Of a DNA stretch of 64,000 nt, positions 35,000-43,632 are shown piece after piece. The stretch is from Paenalcaligenes sp050487225 (lineage in GTDB: Bacteria; Pseudomonadota; Gammaproteobacteria; Burkholderiales; Burkholderiaceae_B): NCBI RefSeq assembly GCF_050487225.1, contig NZ_JBKQGY010000001.1, positions 310,001 through 374,000 on the forward strand. Reading direction: 5' to 3'. The translations under genes were made by a program, and so were the position numbers. Below the pieces are notes generated by a model that worked only from the letters and a program-made list of their open reading frames with translations, searched no databases and was not told the origin of the DNA. How positions within the stretch are numbered: position 1 is the stretch's first letter; every line of letters starts with the position of its first letter.

Positions 35000-36371
35000 C
35001 GCCAGTGCAAAGCACGTAATGAGGCTGAGCCTATGTGTAGTGATAGTTTGGTGGGCGATGGCAGGGTCAGCCAAAGCAGAAACGTGGCAGATGCAAGTGG
35101 GTGATATGCGGGTGCTGGCTATTCCAGAATTAGCGCGCGTCGCAGTAGGTGATGGTCATGTACTAAACGCTGTGACAACGGAAGAGCAAGAGGTAATTGT
35201 TTTTGCGCGCAACGAGGGCAGCAGCACAGTGCAACTGTGGCAGCGTGACGGTAGTCGTCAGGCTTACCACGTAGACGTACTGTCTACTGGCGTGCGGCAA
35301 AGTAAAAGTGAATTAAAACAGTTATTGGCCAAAATTCCTGGCGTGGAAATTAGTGAGGTGGGGGATAAGTTGGTTGTAGAGGCTACACATTTAACAGATA
35401 GACAACAGGAACACTTGGCAGTACTAGCTAAGCGATATCCGCAGCTTTTGGACTTAAGTGATAGCCAAGGGTGGGATGCGATGGTGTTGTTAGATGTGCA
35501 GGTGGTAGAGGTACCTCGCAATGCCTTACGCAATTTAGGCACGCGCTGGAGTGATACCACAGAAGGTGGGTTTACGGCTGGGGTTGCATGGGAGAATGCA
35601 GCCGGTAGCATTGGCGCACGGCCCGGTGAAACCGTGGTGGCCACGGAAATGGGCAGTTCAGCACTCAAGGGCTATTTTGGTATTAATGCGTTGCTCTCAG
35701 CACGTATACAAGCGTTGAGCGAGGTGGGGGCGGCAACCATCTTGGCACAGCCGCAATTACTGGCTCGCAGTGGCAGTACTGCTGAGTTTCTGGCAGGCGG
35801 TGAAGTGCCTTATACCGTGACAGACAGCAATGGTAATAACTCCACGCAGTTCAAGCCCTATGGCGTTTCATTGCGTATTACGCCCCTCATCCAAGCCTCT
35901 GGAGCGGTACGTTCACGTATTGAGGTAGAGGTGAGTTCTATAGATCCTAGTTTATCAGTGCCCAGTGGCCCCTCTCTGAAAACAAGGCGAACGGCGACGG
36001 AGTTTAATGTGCAAACGGGCCAAACCTTAATTCTGGCGGGGTTCATCTCCAGAGAGGTTTCTCGCAATCAAGATAGGGTTCCAGGGTTGGGTACATTGCC
36101 TGTTTTGGGGGCAGCATTTAGTTCTGAGCGTTTTCAGCGTCAGGAAACAGAATTAGCCATTTTCGTAACGCCGCATATTGTGGAAGCCAATCATCCTGTT
36201 ATGCAGCAGCGCATACATAGGGCGCAGGCAATGGTGGCCCAGCAGTTCCCAGAAGCCCCCAGAGTGAATACAACAATGACTGAAGGGGAAAAAGATTCGT
36301 TGTCGCGACCGGATTGGGCATTGCCAGTGGAGCCATTGAGTGCGTTGCTTCAAGGTGGTCATTATGAGTGA
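34992..36371 (+). CDS. rcpA: Flp pilus secretin (CpaC/RcpA)
   Basis: 459 residues. A signal peptide (about 1-29) leads to the pilus-formation N-terminal domain (LAIPELARVAVGDGHVLNAVTTEEQEVIVFA), then a secretin domain (about 230-400) with GAATILAQPQLLARSG, VPYTV and LRITPLIQ. It forms the outer-membrane channel for the Flp pilus. Start 34992 overlaps cpaB, and the stop overlaps the ATPase gene (ATGA at 36364). There is no extra BON domain. Confidence 0.92.
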   Translation: MNDASAKHVMRLSLCVVIVWWAMAGSAKAETWQMQVGDMRVLAIPELARVAVGDGHVLNAVTTEEQEVIVFARNEGSSTVQLWQRDGSRQAYHVDVLSTGVRQSKSELKQLLAKIPGVEISEVGDKLVVEATHLTDRQQEHLAVLAKRYPQLLDLSDSQGWDAMVLLDVQVVEVPRNALRNLGTRWSDTTEGGFTAGVAWENAAGSIGARPGETVVATEMGSSALKGYFGINALLSARIQALSEVGAATILAQPQLLARSGSTAEFLAGGEVPYTVTDSNGNNSTQFKPYGVSLRITPLIQASGAVRSRIEVEVSSIDPSLSVPSGPSLKTRRTATEFNVQTGQTLILAGFISREVSRNQDRVPGLGTLPVLGAAFSSERFQRQETELAIFVTPHIVEANHPVMQQRIHRAQAMVAQQFPEAPRVNTTMTEGEKDSLSRPDWALPVEPLSALLQGGHYE

Positions 36372-38004
36372 TCTAGCCTTTAAGCTTTGCGGTGAATACC
36401 AAAATGGAGAGCGTTTTGAGTTTCCATTGGCAGAGCAGTGTGTAATTGGTAAAGAGGCTTCTGCACAGTTGGTGTTAAAGGGATGGCGTATTGCCAAGCA
36501 GCATGCACGTATCGCTAGGCATGCCCAACAATACTTTTTAGAGGATTGTGGGAGCTTGGCTGGTACGTATGTGAATGGGCAACGCGTGACGCAATACGGG
36601 CCATTGCAAGACGGTGATTGTGTGGTGATAGGGCCCTGTCAGTTAGTGGTGAAGCGTGTGGCAGAGGATGAGCCGGAATTAGGGCGGCTACAGATTAACA
36701 ATGAAAGCGTAGAGGCTAAGCAACAGAGTGCTTCCGTCGCAGCGCAGCGAGAGCAAGCCTTGTTGTTGGCGGAACATGTGGCGGCCTTGCATGCGCGTTT
36801 GGTGGATGCGTTAGAGTTGCGCCGTAAGCAGTACAGCGATATGAATGAAGCCGTATTACGCTTGGAAGCGCAGCAATGTGTAGAGGCTCTGATTGCGAAA
36901 AGCACCGATTTGCCGCCTTCGTTATGTAAGCAGCAATTGGTCCAAGCCGTGTTGGATGAGGCGTTAGGTTTAGGGCCGTTAGAAGCTCTATTACGTGACC
37001 CAGGCATTAGCGAAATCATGGTGAATTCCCCGTCACAGATTTTTGTGGAAATGCAGGGGCAATGCCATGAAAGCGCTGCTGTGTTTAGTAGTGAGTCGGC
37101 ATTGGTCGCCATTATGGAGCGTATCGTAGCGCCCTTAGGTAGGCGCTTGGACGATGCCTCTCCTATGGTGGATGCGCGGTTACGAGATGGCTCTAGAGTG
37201 AATGCGGTGTTACCGCCTATTGCCCTTAAAGGCCCTACCTTAACCATACGAAAGTTCCCCGCCAAGCGTTTGGTGATGGATGACTTATTGGCCTTTGGTG
37301 CGCTGAGCCCGACGATGGCCGAGTTTTTACGTTGCTGCGTACAGGCTAGAAAAAATGTGGTGGTGGCCGGGGGAACGGGCTCAGGGAAAACGACGTTGTT
37401 AAACGTGCTCACGAACTACATTGCTCCTCAAGAAAGGGTGGTCACCATTGAAGATGCTGCAGAGTTGCAGTTGAACATGGCAAATTGGGTTTCTTTAGAA
37501 GCGCGTCCCGCCAACGTGGAAGGGGAGGGGCTAGTGAGCATCCGTGACTTGGTACGTAATGCATTACGCATGCGGCCCGACCGTATCGTAGTGGGGGAGT
37601 GTCGTGGTGGTGAAGCCTTTGATATGTTGGCAGCGATGAATACGGGGCATGAGGGTTCCTTGACAACCGTGCACGCTAATACCCCTAGAGAGGCGCTTAA
37701 TAGGTTGGAAACGCTGGTGTTATTAGCAGGTATGGATTTACCAGTGACCGTGGCGCGTGAGCATATCGCCAGCAGCCTAGAGGTGTTGGTGTTGCAGAAA
37801 CGTTTGGCTGATGGCCGCCGCATCATTCATTCCATTACTGAGGTATGCGGTTTAGAGGCGGGGCGTATACAGCTACAAGAGCTGTTTGCTGCAGAGGTAT
37901 CTAGCTCAGGTGGCGTGGTGTTCAAAGGGCAGGGGCTGATACCGCAGATTTTTAGTGAGCAAATGGAGTGGTTGGATCAACGCTGGTTTAGCGATGTAGC
38001 CTAA
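36364..38004 (+). CDS. tadA: Tad pilus motor ATPase (TadA/CpaF) with N-terminal FHA domain
   Basis: 546 residues from ATG 36364, overlapping the secretin stop; upstream in-frame starts lie within rcpA. Residues about 5-100 look like an FHA domain (VIGK, AKQHARI with His47, then NG at 71-72). The canonical Arg and Ser of the phosphothreonine site are replaced by Lys30 and Ala44. A linker with a helical segment (about 110-180) follows. The CpaF ATPase part has LGPLEALLRDPGISEIMVN, Walker A GGTGSGKTT (about 336-344), RMRPDRIVVGECRG (Walker B region) and HEGSLTTVHANTPREAL. It powers Flp pilus assembly at the inner membrane. This symbol is also used for the unrelated tRNA deaminase later in the window. 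Confidence 0.92.
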   Translation: MSDLAFKLCGEYQNGERFEFPLAEQCVIGKEASAQLVLKGWRIAKQHARIARHAQQYFLEDCGSLAGTYVNGQRVTQYGPLQDGDCVVIGPCQLVVKRVAEDEPELGRLQINNESVEAKQQSASVAAQREQALLLAEHVAALHARLVDALELRRKQYSDMNEAVLRLEAQQCVEALIAKSTDLPPSLCKQQLVQAVLDEALGLGPLEALLRDPGISEIMVNSPSQIFVEMQGQCHESAAVFSSESALVAIMERIVAPLGRRLDDASPMVDARLRDGSRVNAVLPPIALKGPTLTIRKFPAKRLVMDDLLAFGALSPTMAEFLRCCVQARKNVVVAGGTGSGKTTLLNVLTNYIAPQERVVTIEDAAELQLNMANWVSLEARPANVEGEGLVSIRDLVRNALRMRPDRIVVGECRGGEAFDMLAAMNTGHEGSLTTVHANTPREALNRLETLVLLAGMDLPVTVAREHIASSLEVLVLQKRLADGRRIIHSITEVCGLEAGRIQLQELFAAEVSSSGGVVFKGQGLIPQIFSEQMEWLDQRWFSDVA

Positions 38005-38018
38005 TAAAGGAGGCTGAC

Positions 38019-38867
38019 ATGTGGTGGATAGGCGCGTTATTGGGAGTAATGGTGGCCGTGGCAGCATTTACGATGATGACTGCACCAAAGGCTTGGGGAG
38101 TATTCGAGCAAAAAAAGAAACAAGTAGATGCTCAGTCACAGGCGGTATTAGAAGCGGCGTATTGGTTTGTGGATGCTCGTGTGCTGGCGGTGTTTTTCAG
38201 CTTGATATTGTTGTTCAGTGTGTTTCTCTGGTGGTGGCTCACGGGTAATGTTTGGCTGGCTTGGATCGCTCCGATCTTGGTTCTGATTGCCGTGCCAAGA
38301 ACAATGCAACGTTTGCAGAAAAAGCGTCATTTGCGCGTCTGCACACAGTTACCAGATTTTATCCAGTCGCTAGCGGCAGCCTCGCGAGCGGGCCTAGGGC
38401 TGCAAGTAGCGTTTCAGCAGTTAGCACTGCAGAGTAAGTCCCCACTACGTGCTGAACTGGAACTTTGCTTACGTGAACTACGATTGGGGATAGGGCTAGA
38501 ACAAGCCGTGATGAACTTATCTAGCCGTATTCCACATGAAGGCACGCAATTGTTGGCCGCGAGTCTAGAGGTTTCTCAGCGTTGCGGCGGGCGTATCAGT
38601 GATGTGTTGGAACGTTTAGCCCATAGTTTACGTATGCGCTTGTATCTAGAGGAAAAGGTCAAAACCCTGACGGCACAAGCATCGTTGCAAGCGTGGGTGA
38701 TGGCAGCGATTCCGCTCCTGATTGCTGCGGCATTGAGTTGGATGCAGCCCGAGTTGATGCAGAGTTTTTGGTCTGAACCCATAGGGTGGGGTGTGGCCAC
38801 CTTGGTTGTGGTCTTAGAGGGTGTTGGGTTGCATATGATGCGTAAGATTGCTCAGATCAGGGTGTAG
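38019..38867 (+). CDS. tadB: Tad inner-membrane platform protein TadB
   Basis: 282 residues. An N-terminal hydrophobic helix, two helices around residues 51-90, and a C-terminal pair, with a central type II secretion F domain (LPDFIQSLAAASRAGLGLQVAFQQ, LELCLRELRLGIGLEQAV, RCGGRISDVLERLA). A strong AAAGGAGG precedes ATG 38019. With TadC it forms the platform on which the ATPase works. It ends 2 bp before tadC. Confidence 0.9.
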   Translation: MWWIGALLGVMVAVAAFTMMTAPKAWGVFEQKKKQVDAQSQAVLEAAYWFVDARVLAVFFSLILLFSVFLWWWLTGNVWLAWIAPILVLIAVPRTMQRLQKKRHLRVCTQLPDFIQSLAAASRAGLGLQVAFQQLALQSKSPLRAELELCLRELRLGIGLEQAVMNLSSRIPHEGTQLLAASLEVSQRCGGRISDVLERLAHSLRMRLYLEEKVKTLTAQASLQAWVMAAIPLLIAAALSWMQPELMQSFWSEPIGWGVATLVVVLEGVGLHMMRKIAQIRV

Positions 38868-38869
38868 GT

Positions 38870-39739
38870 ATGCAGGGGCTCTGGGGGTATATTAGCTTTG
38901 CGTTGGTGGCCGTCACGACGATGGCTAGTCTACTGGGTGTAGGGAATTGGCTGCGTACTCGTTGGCGGCAATTACCAGAACAGGTGCAGGATCGTGCATG
39001 GCATCAATGGTTAGTATGGCTACATAGTGCGCTAGGGCGCAGGCTATGGGTGTTATTGCCGTGGCGATGGCGTCATCGATTGCCAATCTGGTTAGGCATA
39101 GAGCAGCATGCCGAGGTCTATGTAGTGCTGGGACGAGTGTTTCTGCAGGCGCTAACCGCTGCATTCATTGTGTTGCTGCTCAGTGCTGTCTACAGTGAAG
39201 AAATGAACCTGTATATGGCGGCTGTAGCTGGGGGCGTCACGTTGATATTGCCGTGGTGGAAGCGCTATCAAGAACGCCAAAGCCGATTGCACGCCCAACG
39301 TTGCCAGTATCCGTTCTTTCTGGATGTATTGGCGTTGTCGGTAGAGTCTGGTGCCGGTGTGATGTTGGCTTTGCAAACCGCTGCTGAAAGTTTGCCATCA
39401 GGTGATTTACAACGGTTACTACAGCAGGCCTTGTTTAGGATGCGTTCGGGTATGAGTCGTGAACAAAGCTTTGAGCGCCTTGTGCAGGACAGCGGTTTGG
39501 TAGAGATGTCAGTGCTTTCTGCGAACTTAGACAATGCCGTGAAAATGGGTTTGTCGCTCAGCACTGTTCTACGTGCGCAAGCGGACCAATATAGACAAGA
39601 ACGCTTTTTACGCGCAGAGAAACAAGCCTTAGAAGCGCCTGTGAAAATGCTTTTTCCTGTTGTGAGCTGCATTTTGCCATGCACCTTTTTGGTGATCGCT
39701 TTTCCTTTGGTCATGCAGATGATGCAAAGTTTGTTCTAA
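38870..39739 (+). CDS. tadC: Tad inner-membrane platform protein TadC
   Basis: 289 residues. Membrane helices at the N-terminus, middle (about 85-125) and C-terminus (FPVVSCILPCTFLVIAFPLV). The T2SF domain has FFLDVLALSVESGAGVMLAL and MRSGMSREQSFERLV and VKMGLSLSTVLRAQADQYRQER. It is paired with TadB in the assembly platform. ATG 38870 is close behind tadB, indicating coupling. Confidence 0.9.
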   Translation: MQGLWGYISFALVAVTTMASLLGVGNWLRTRWRQLPEQVQDRAWHQWLVWLHSALGRRLWVLLPWRWRHRLPIWLGIEQHAEVYVVLGRVFLQALTAAFIVLLLSAVYSEEMNLYMAAVAGGVTLILPWWKRYQERQSRLHAQRCQYPFFLDVLALSVESGAGVMLALQTAAESLPSGDLQRLLQQALFRMRSGMSREQSFERLVQDSGLVEMSVLSANLDNAVKMGLSLSTVLRAQADQYRQERFLRAEKQALEAPVKMLFPVVSCILPCTFLVIAFPLVMQMMQSLF

Positions 39740-39750
39740 GGTAGCGTCGT

Positions 39751-40104
39751 ATGCCTACATCACCAGCACTACAGGGTGTGCGTCATGTTTGGTGCATGCA
39801 AAGTTTTCAGGCAAGGCTCTTTGGTATGCACCGTATAACAATGTCTGAAAGGGCTCATACCATTTTGTGTTTTAAGGGCTGCCGATTGGTGCATACACTG
39901 GGGCTGTACAGCTCGCATGCGGTGCTTTTTTTGGATGCAAAAGGCGATGTGCTAAAGGGGCCGTTGCTCATGCTGCCAAACCGCATATACGGTTGTACAC
40001 GTGCGGCAGAGGTGGTTGAGATGCCTGCGTGGGTACTGCAACTACGCCAATCTGTCTTAGAGCAAGAACTAAGGAGTTGGCGCAGGTGTGCGCAGAGGCG
40101 TTAA
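39751..40104 (+). CDS. DUF192-like protein at the end of the Tad operon
   Basis: 117 residues. The stretch SERAHTILCFKGCRLVHTLG, followed by HAVLFLDAKGDVLKGPLLMLP and AAEVVEMPAWVLQL, resembles the C-terminal half of DUF192 (FLD-x-G and a final EL/EM-P). The first 20 residues are atypical and there is no signal peptide. DUF192 members are sometimes found beside Tad genes; their function is not established. It starts 11 bp after tadC, so co-transcription is likely. The assignment is tentative because the conserved N-terminal motifs of DUF192 are weak here. Confidence 0.55.
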   Translation: MPTSPALQGVRHVWCMQSFQARLFGMHRITMSERAHTILCFKGCRLVHTLGLYSSHAVLFLDAKGDVLKGPLLMLPNRIYGCTRAAEVVEMPAWVLQLRQSVLEQELRSWRRCAQRR

Positions 40105-40134
40105 CAGCCAGCGTGATGCTTGGTTGGTATGGGT

Positions 40135-40938
40135 TTACAGATCAGGATCTTGGTGCGAGGCTGCATTTAATGCCATTGCACTAGGGCCAAATACCGTCAG
40201 GTAAATAGGGTAGAAGCTACCATACAGAATCGCCAAAATGACTAAGCTAAGCGGTGTCAGAATCAGCTGTTGCAGACTAGGGGCTAGGCCAGAAGACAAC
40301 AAAATTAAATCCAACTGCTGCATCAAGAAATACAGCACTAACCAACATAGGCCGTACAAAATGAATGGGAACTTGTTGCGCCAGCACGCCACCATGGAAT
40401 AGAACAGTGCTTGTTTGATGGCAATGTTGTGCCAGCCAATGAGGGCGGGGGCATGCCAGAACAGCGCAGAGACCAGTACGTAGATAGCCATCAGGGCGAA
40501 CATGGGCGCGCGTAAGGCACGCATGAATGCCGCTTCATCGACAGGCTCGCCTGGTGCAGGCATCACGCTCATGATGCTGTCTACGAATGGAATGGTGGCT
40601 AGTAACCCTGCCGCCAAACAGGCCAGCATATAGAGTGCGCCCAGTTTGATTAAAGGGTTACGCACCTTAGTTGGACGTAAGGGGGCAGTCCACATGCCTA
40701 GCTGCATTTGCTGGCCTTTAGCAATATTGTGGCTGGCATTGAGAACAATAAAGGTCAGAGCAGGTGAGGCTACCAGCAAAGCGATTTGGCCTAATAGCGG
40801 CAGCAAATAGCTTAGGTGGATCAGCAAGTTGGTGACCAAGCTCCAGAACAACATGGCCATAGGTTGACGCATGAAAAGGCTGAAGCCTTCACGAACCCAG
40901 AGCCAACCATAGAAAAAGGGCAGGGAAACAGCTTGCAT
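40135..40938 (-). CDS. BPSS1780-family membrane protein
   Basis: 267 residues with about six transmembrane helices; the segment order GWLWVREGFSLFMRQP, LLPLLGQIALLVASPALTFI and KLGALYMLACLAAGLL matches the BPSS1780 family of betaproteobacterial inner-membrane proteins. Function unknown. It is on the minus strand, 10 bp after the thrB stop, so it is probably co-transcribed with thrB. The gene is convergent with the Tad operon, with 30 bp between the stops. Confidence 0.82.
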   Translation of the reverse strand: MQAVSLPFFYGWLWVREGFSLFMRQPMAMLFWSLVTNLLIHLSYLLPLLGQIALLVASPALTFIVLNASHNIAKGQQMQLGMWTAPLRPTKVRNPLIKLGALYMLACLAAGLLATIPFVDSIMSVMPAPGEPVDEAAFMRALRAPMFALMAIYVLVSALFWHAPALIGWHNIAIKQALFYSMVACWRNKFPFILYGLCWLVLYFLMQQLDLILLSSGLAPSLQQLILTPLSLVILAILYGSFYPIYLTVFGPSAMALNAASHQDPDL

Positions 40939-40948
40939 ACGGTGTCTC

Positions 40949-41920
40949 TTAGTCTACGAGTTGAGGTGTGCTGGTGTTGCGACGATTACGCAGCACGCGT
41001 TCAAAATGACGGGGGTCATGCGGTTTGAGGGTTTCCGCTTCGCGTGGACGGAAGTAGTCGTACAGGCGGGAAATCCAGAAACGCAGGGCAGCGGCTTGCA
41101 GCAGGTATGGCCATGCGTGTTGTTCAGCCTCAGTGAAAGGGCGAACGGCATTGTAGGCTTGCAACCAAGCATGCAGCTTAGCATCGTCAAAGCTACCATC
41201 TTCGCGGTTGATGCACCAGTCATTGACGCTAACGGCTACGTCAAACAGCCATGTATCGCAGCCGGCAAAGTAGAAATCGATGAAGCCACCCATTTGTGGG
41301 GCTTCTGGCGTACCACTGAACAGCACGTTATCGCGGAACAAGTCGCAGTGCGCAGGGCCAGAAGGTAGGCTTTTATAGATGTCTGTTTGGGCAAAGGCCT
41401 CTTGTTCGGACAGTACAGTCAACAGCAGTTCACGTTGGCTGTCATCCAAAAACTCAACAATGGATGGTACGGTTTTTTGCCACCATGCTAAACCGCGCAG
41501 GTTTGGTTGGTAGATCTCGAAGTCTTGAGCCGCCAAGTGGGCTTTAGCCAAGGTGTCACCCGCTAAGGTGCAGTGTGCTGGGCTTGGGTCGGGTTCGTAG
41601 CGACCAGGCAGCAGGCTCACAATAGCGGTGGGTTTGCCATTTAAGCTGGTTAGTAATTTACCGTCTTTCAGTGCCTGAGGTTTGGGCACGGGGATGTTCC
41701 GCTCAGCCAAGTAGTGCATTAACTCAATGTAAAAAGGCAACTGTTCGGCTGTTAGCACCTCAAACAGAGTGAGCACATACTCGCCACGGGTCGTGGTCAG
41801 AAAATAGTTGGTGTTCTCTATGCCTGCTGAAATACCGCGCAGATTGACCAAGTCGCCCAAGTCGTATGAGCTAAGCAATTGCTGAGCGTCATGTTCAGAA
41901 ACAGTAGTAAAAACAGCCAT
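40949..41920 (-). CDS. thrB: Homoserine kinase (aminoglycoside-phosphotransferase type)
   Basis: 323 residues from the ATG at 41920 (MAVFTTVSEHDAQQLLSSYDLG); a longer in-frame frame is open upstream but has no better start. It phosphorylates homoserine for threonine synthesis and belongs to the APH/choline-kinase fold. GIENTNYFLTTTRGEYVLTLFE, the catalytic loop PAHCDLFRDNVLF and the metal Asp in FIDFYFAG are visible. No threonine synthase or homoserine dehydrogenase is adjacent. It precedes the BPSS1780 gene on the same strand. Confidence 0.95.
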   Translation of the reverse strand: MAVFTTVSEHDAQQLLSSYDLGDLVNLRGISAGIENTNYFLTTTRGEYVLTLFEVLTAEQLPFYIELMHYLAERNIPVPKPQALKDGKLLTSLNGKPTAIVSLLPGRYEPDPSPAHCTLAGDTLAKAHLAAQDFEIYQPNLRGLAWWQKTVPSIVEFLDDSQRELLLTVLSEQEAFAQTDIYKSLPSGPAHCDLFRDNVLFSGTPEAPQMGGFIDFYFAGCDTWLFDVAVSVNDWCINREDGSFDDAKLHAWLQAYNAVRPFTEAEQHAWPYLLQAAALRFWISRLYDYFRPREAETLKPHDPRHFERVLRNRRNTSTPQLVD

Positions 41921-42136
41921 AGTATGAATAATGCAAAAAAGTTGGGATAGCGCGACGGTATGGCGCAAGGCTTAACCCTTTACTTTAACCTGTTTGAGTG
42001 CAGGTAGTGAATAGCTTAAGCGCGAGTTACCTACATTTATTAGCGCTTAGTCGCCGCCATCGCAGGGGAAAGAGAAAAAAGCCTGCTTGTTCTGGCGTAA
42101 AATGCTGTTTTTGCCCCATTTTCAGCAGGTGAGTGT

Positions 42137-43165
42137 GTGTCAGGACTTTCAAACGTTATAGCCAACACGGCGTCTACGAACAAAGCGGATTGGACGCTTT
42201 GCGTGGCCCCTATGATTGATGTAACGGATAAGCATTGCCGTTTTTTTCACCGCATGTTGGCACCACGTGCAAGGCTGTACACCGAAATGATCACTACAGG
42301 CGCATTGCAGTATGGTGATGTGCCGCGTTTGCTGGATTACGACGTGAGTGAGCATCCTGTAGCGTTGCAGTTGGGCGGGAGCGAGCCGGCGGCATTAGCC
42401 CATAGCGCTAAGCTGGGCGAACAATGGGGTTACGACGAGATCAACCTCAACTGTGGCTGCCCTTCTGAGCGTGTGCAAAAAGGGGCGTTTGGCGCGTGTT
42501 TGATGGCCGAGCCTAATTTGGTGGCTGACTGTGTGAAAGCGATGCAGGATGTGGTGAGTGTGCCAGTCACAGTTAAGCATCGCTTAGGACTGGATTACGA
42601 GCAAGACTACAGCTTTGCCCAGAACTTCGTCGGTATTTTGTATGAGGCTGGTGTGCGTGTGTTTGTGGTGCATGCTCGTAATGCGGTGCTCAAAGGCTTA
42701 TCACCCAAAGAAAACCGTGAGATTCCGCCGCTGCGTTATGACTATGCGCGTCAGCTCACTAAAGATTTCCCGGATGCGACCTTCGTGTTGAACGGCGGCT
42801 TGGCTACCACGCAGCAATCGTTAGATGAGCTGGCAGGCTTTGATGGGGTGATGCTGGGCAGAGCTGCATGGCATACGCCAGCGGTGTTGCGCGAGATTAG
42901 CCAACACCTGTGGCCGGAAGATACGTATATGGATGGTGCTGAAATTGTGCAACGTATGTACGGCTATGCGCAGGCATTGGTGGCACAAAATTTGAATATA
43001 CGTATGGCAACGCGTGCCATGCTAGGCTGGCCACATGGTTTGCCAGGCGCACGTCAGTGGCGCAGAACCTTATCTGACGCAACAATTATGAATAAAAATG
43101 AGCCAGAAGTATTGCTGGCTGCGTGGGAAGCACTGCAGGCCCGTCAAAACGAGCCTGCAGCGTAA
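42137..43165 (+). CDS. dusA: tRNA-dihydrouridine(20/20a) synthase DusA
   Basis: 342 residues, GTG start at 42137. It reduces uridine 20/20a in the tRNA D-loop using FMN and NADPH. The TIM barrel begins LCVAPMIDVTDKHCRFFHRML; NLNCGCPSERVQKGAFGACLM holds the catalytic cysteine, with VKHRLGLD, HARNA, LNGGL and GVMLGRAAW along the barrel. The full HARNAVLKGLSPKENREIPPLRY segment is DusA-specific. It is divergent from thrB across 216 bp and convergent with the CBS gene. Confidence 0.96.
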   Translation: MSGLSNVIANTASTNKADWTLCVAPMIDVTDKHCRFFHRMLAPRARLYTEMITTGALQYGDVPRLLDYDVSEHPVALQLGGSEPAALAHSAKLGEQWGYDEINLNCGCPSERVQKGAFGACLMAEPNLVADCVKAMQDVVSVPVTVKHRLGLDYEQDYSFAQNFVGILYEAGVRVFVVHARNAVLKGLSPKENREIPPLRYDYARQLTKDFPDATFVLNGGLATTQQSLDELAGFDGVMLGRAAWHTPAVLREISQHLWPEDTYMDGAEIVQRMYGYAQALVAQNLNIRMATRAMLGWPHGLPGARQWRRTLSDATIMNKNEPEVLLAAWEALQARQNEPAA

Positions 43166-43173
43166 GGCAACGA

Positions 43174-43632
43174 TTAGGCTGCTGAGTTGCCTTGGTCTGA
43201 TGGCCAGTCGCGAATGTAGGCTTTCAGCATAGAGTTTTCAAATTGCTGAGCCTTCACGATGGCTTTGGACATATCGTAGAACGAAATCACCCCTTGCAAG
43301 GTGGGGCCGTCCATGACTGGAATGTAGCGTGCATGGTTGTCCAGCATCAAGCGCTGTACTTCGTCGGCGCTGGTGTTGGGCGTCACACTCACAGGTGCGT
43401 CATCCATGATGGCGCGCACCGTGGTGGCTTTATTGCCATGTTGGGCTTTGTGCAAATGGCGAATGATTTCTCTAAACGTGAGCATCCCGGCTAATTGACC
43501 ATGCTCCATAATCACCAGTGAACCTATGTCTTGTTCGCTCATGATTTGAATTGCGGTATCAATCGCCATGTCAGGAGTCGCGGTGTAGAGAATATCCCCT
43601 TTGACTCGTAAAATTTCACTAACTTTAAGCAT
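43174..43632 (-). CDS. Tandem CBS-domain protein
   Basis: 152 residues from ATG 43632 (MLKVSEILRVKGDILYT), which has AGGAG upstream on its strand; a start at 43653 is possible but weaker. Two CBS motifs (about 8-60 and 76-130) form one Bateman module, likely binding adenine nucleotides or SAM. No enzyme or channel domain is attached, so it may be a regulator of a partner. It overlaps the end of the YihY gene by 8 bp, implying coupling. Confidence 0.9.
   Translation of the reverse strand: MLKVSEILRVKGDILYTATPDMAIDTAIQIMSEQDIGSLVIMEHGQLAGMLTFREIIRHLHKAQHGNKATTVRAIMDDAPVSVTPNTSADEVQRLMLDNHARYIPVMDGPTLQGVISFYDMSKAIVKAQQFENSMLKAYIRDWPSDQGNSAA

Noticed and set aside
36340..36363. Longer TadA start inside rcpA
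   Set aside because: The upstream in-frame ATG lies within rcpA with no ribosome-binding site; the ATGA overlap at 36364 is more likely.
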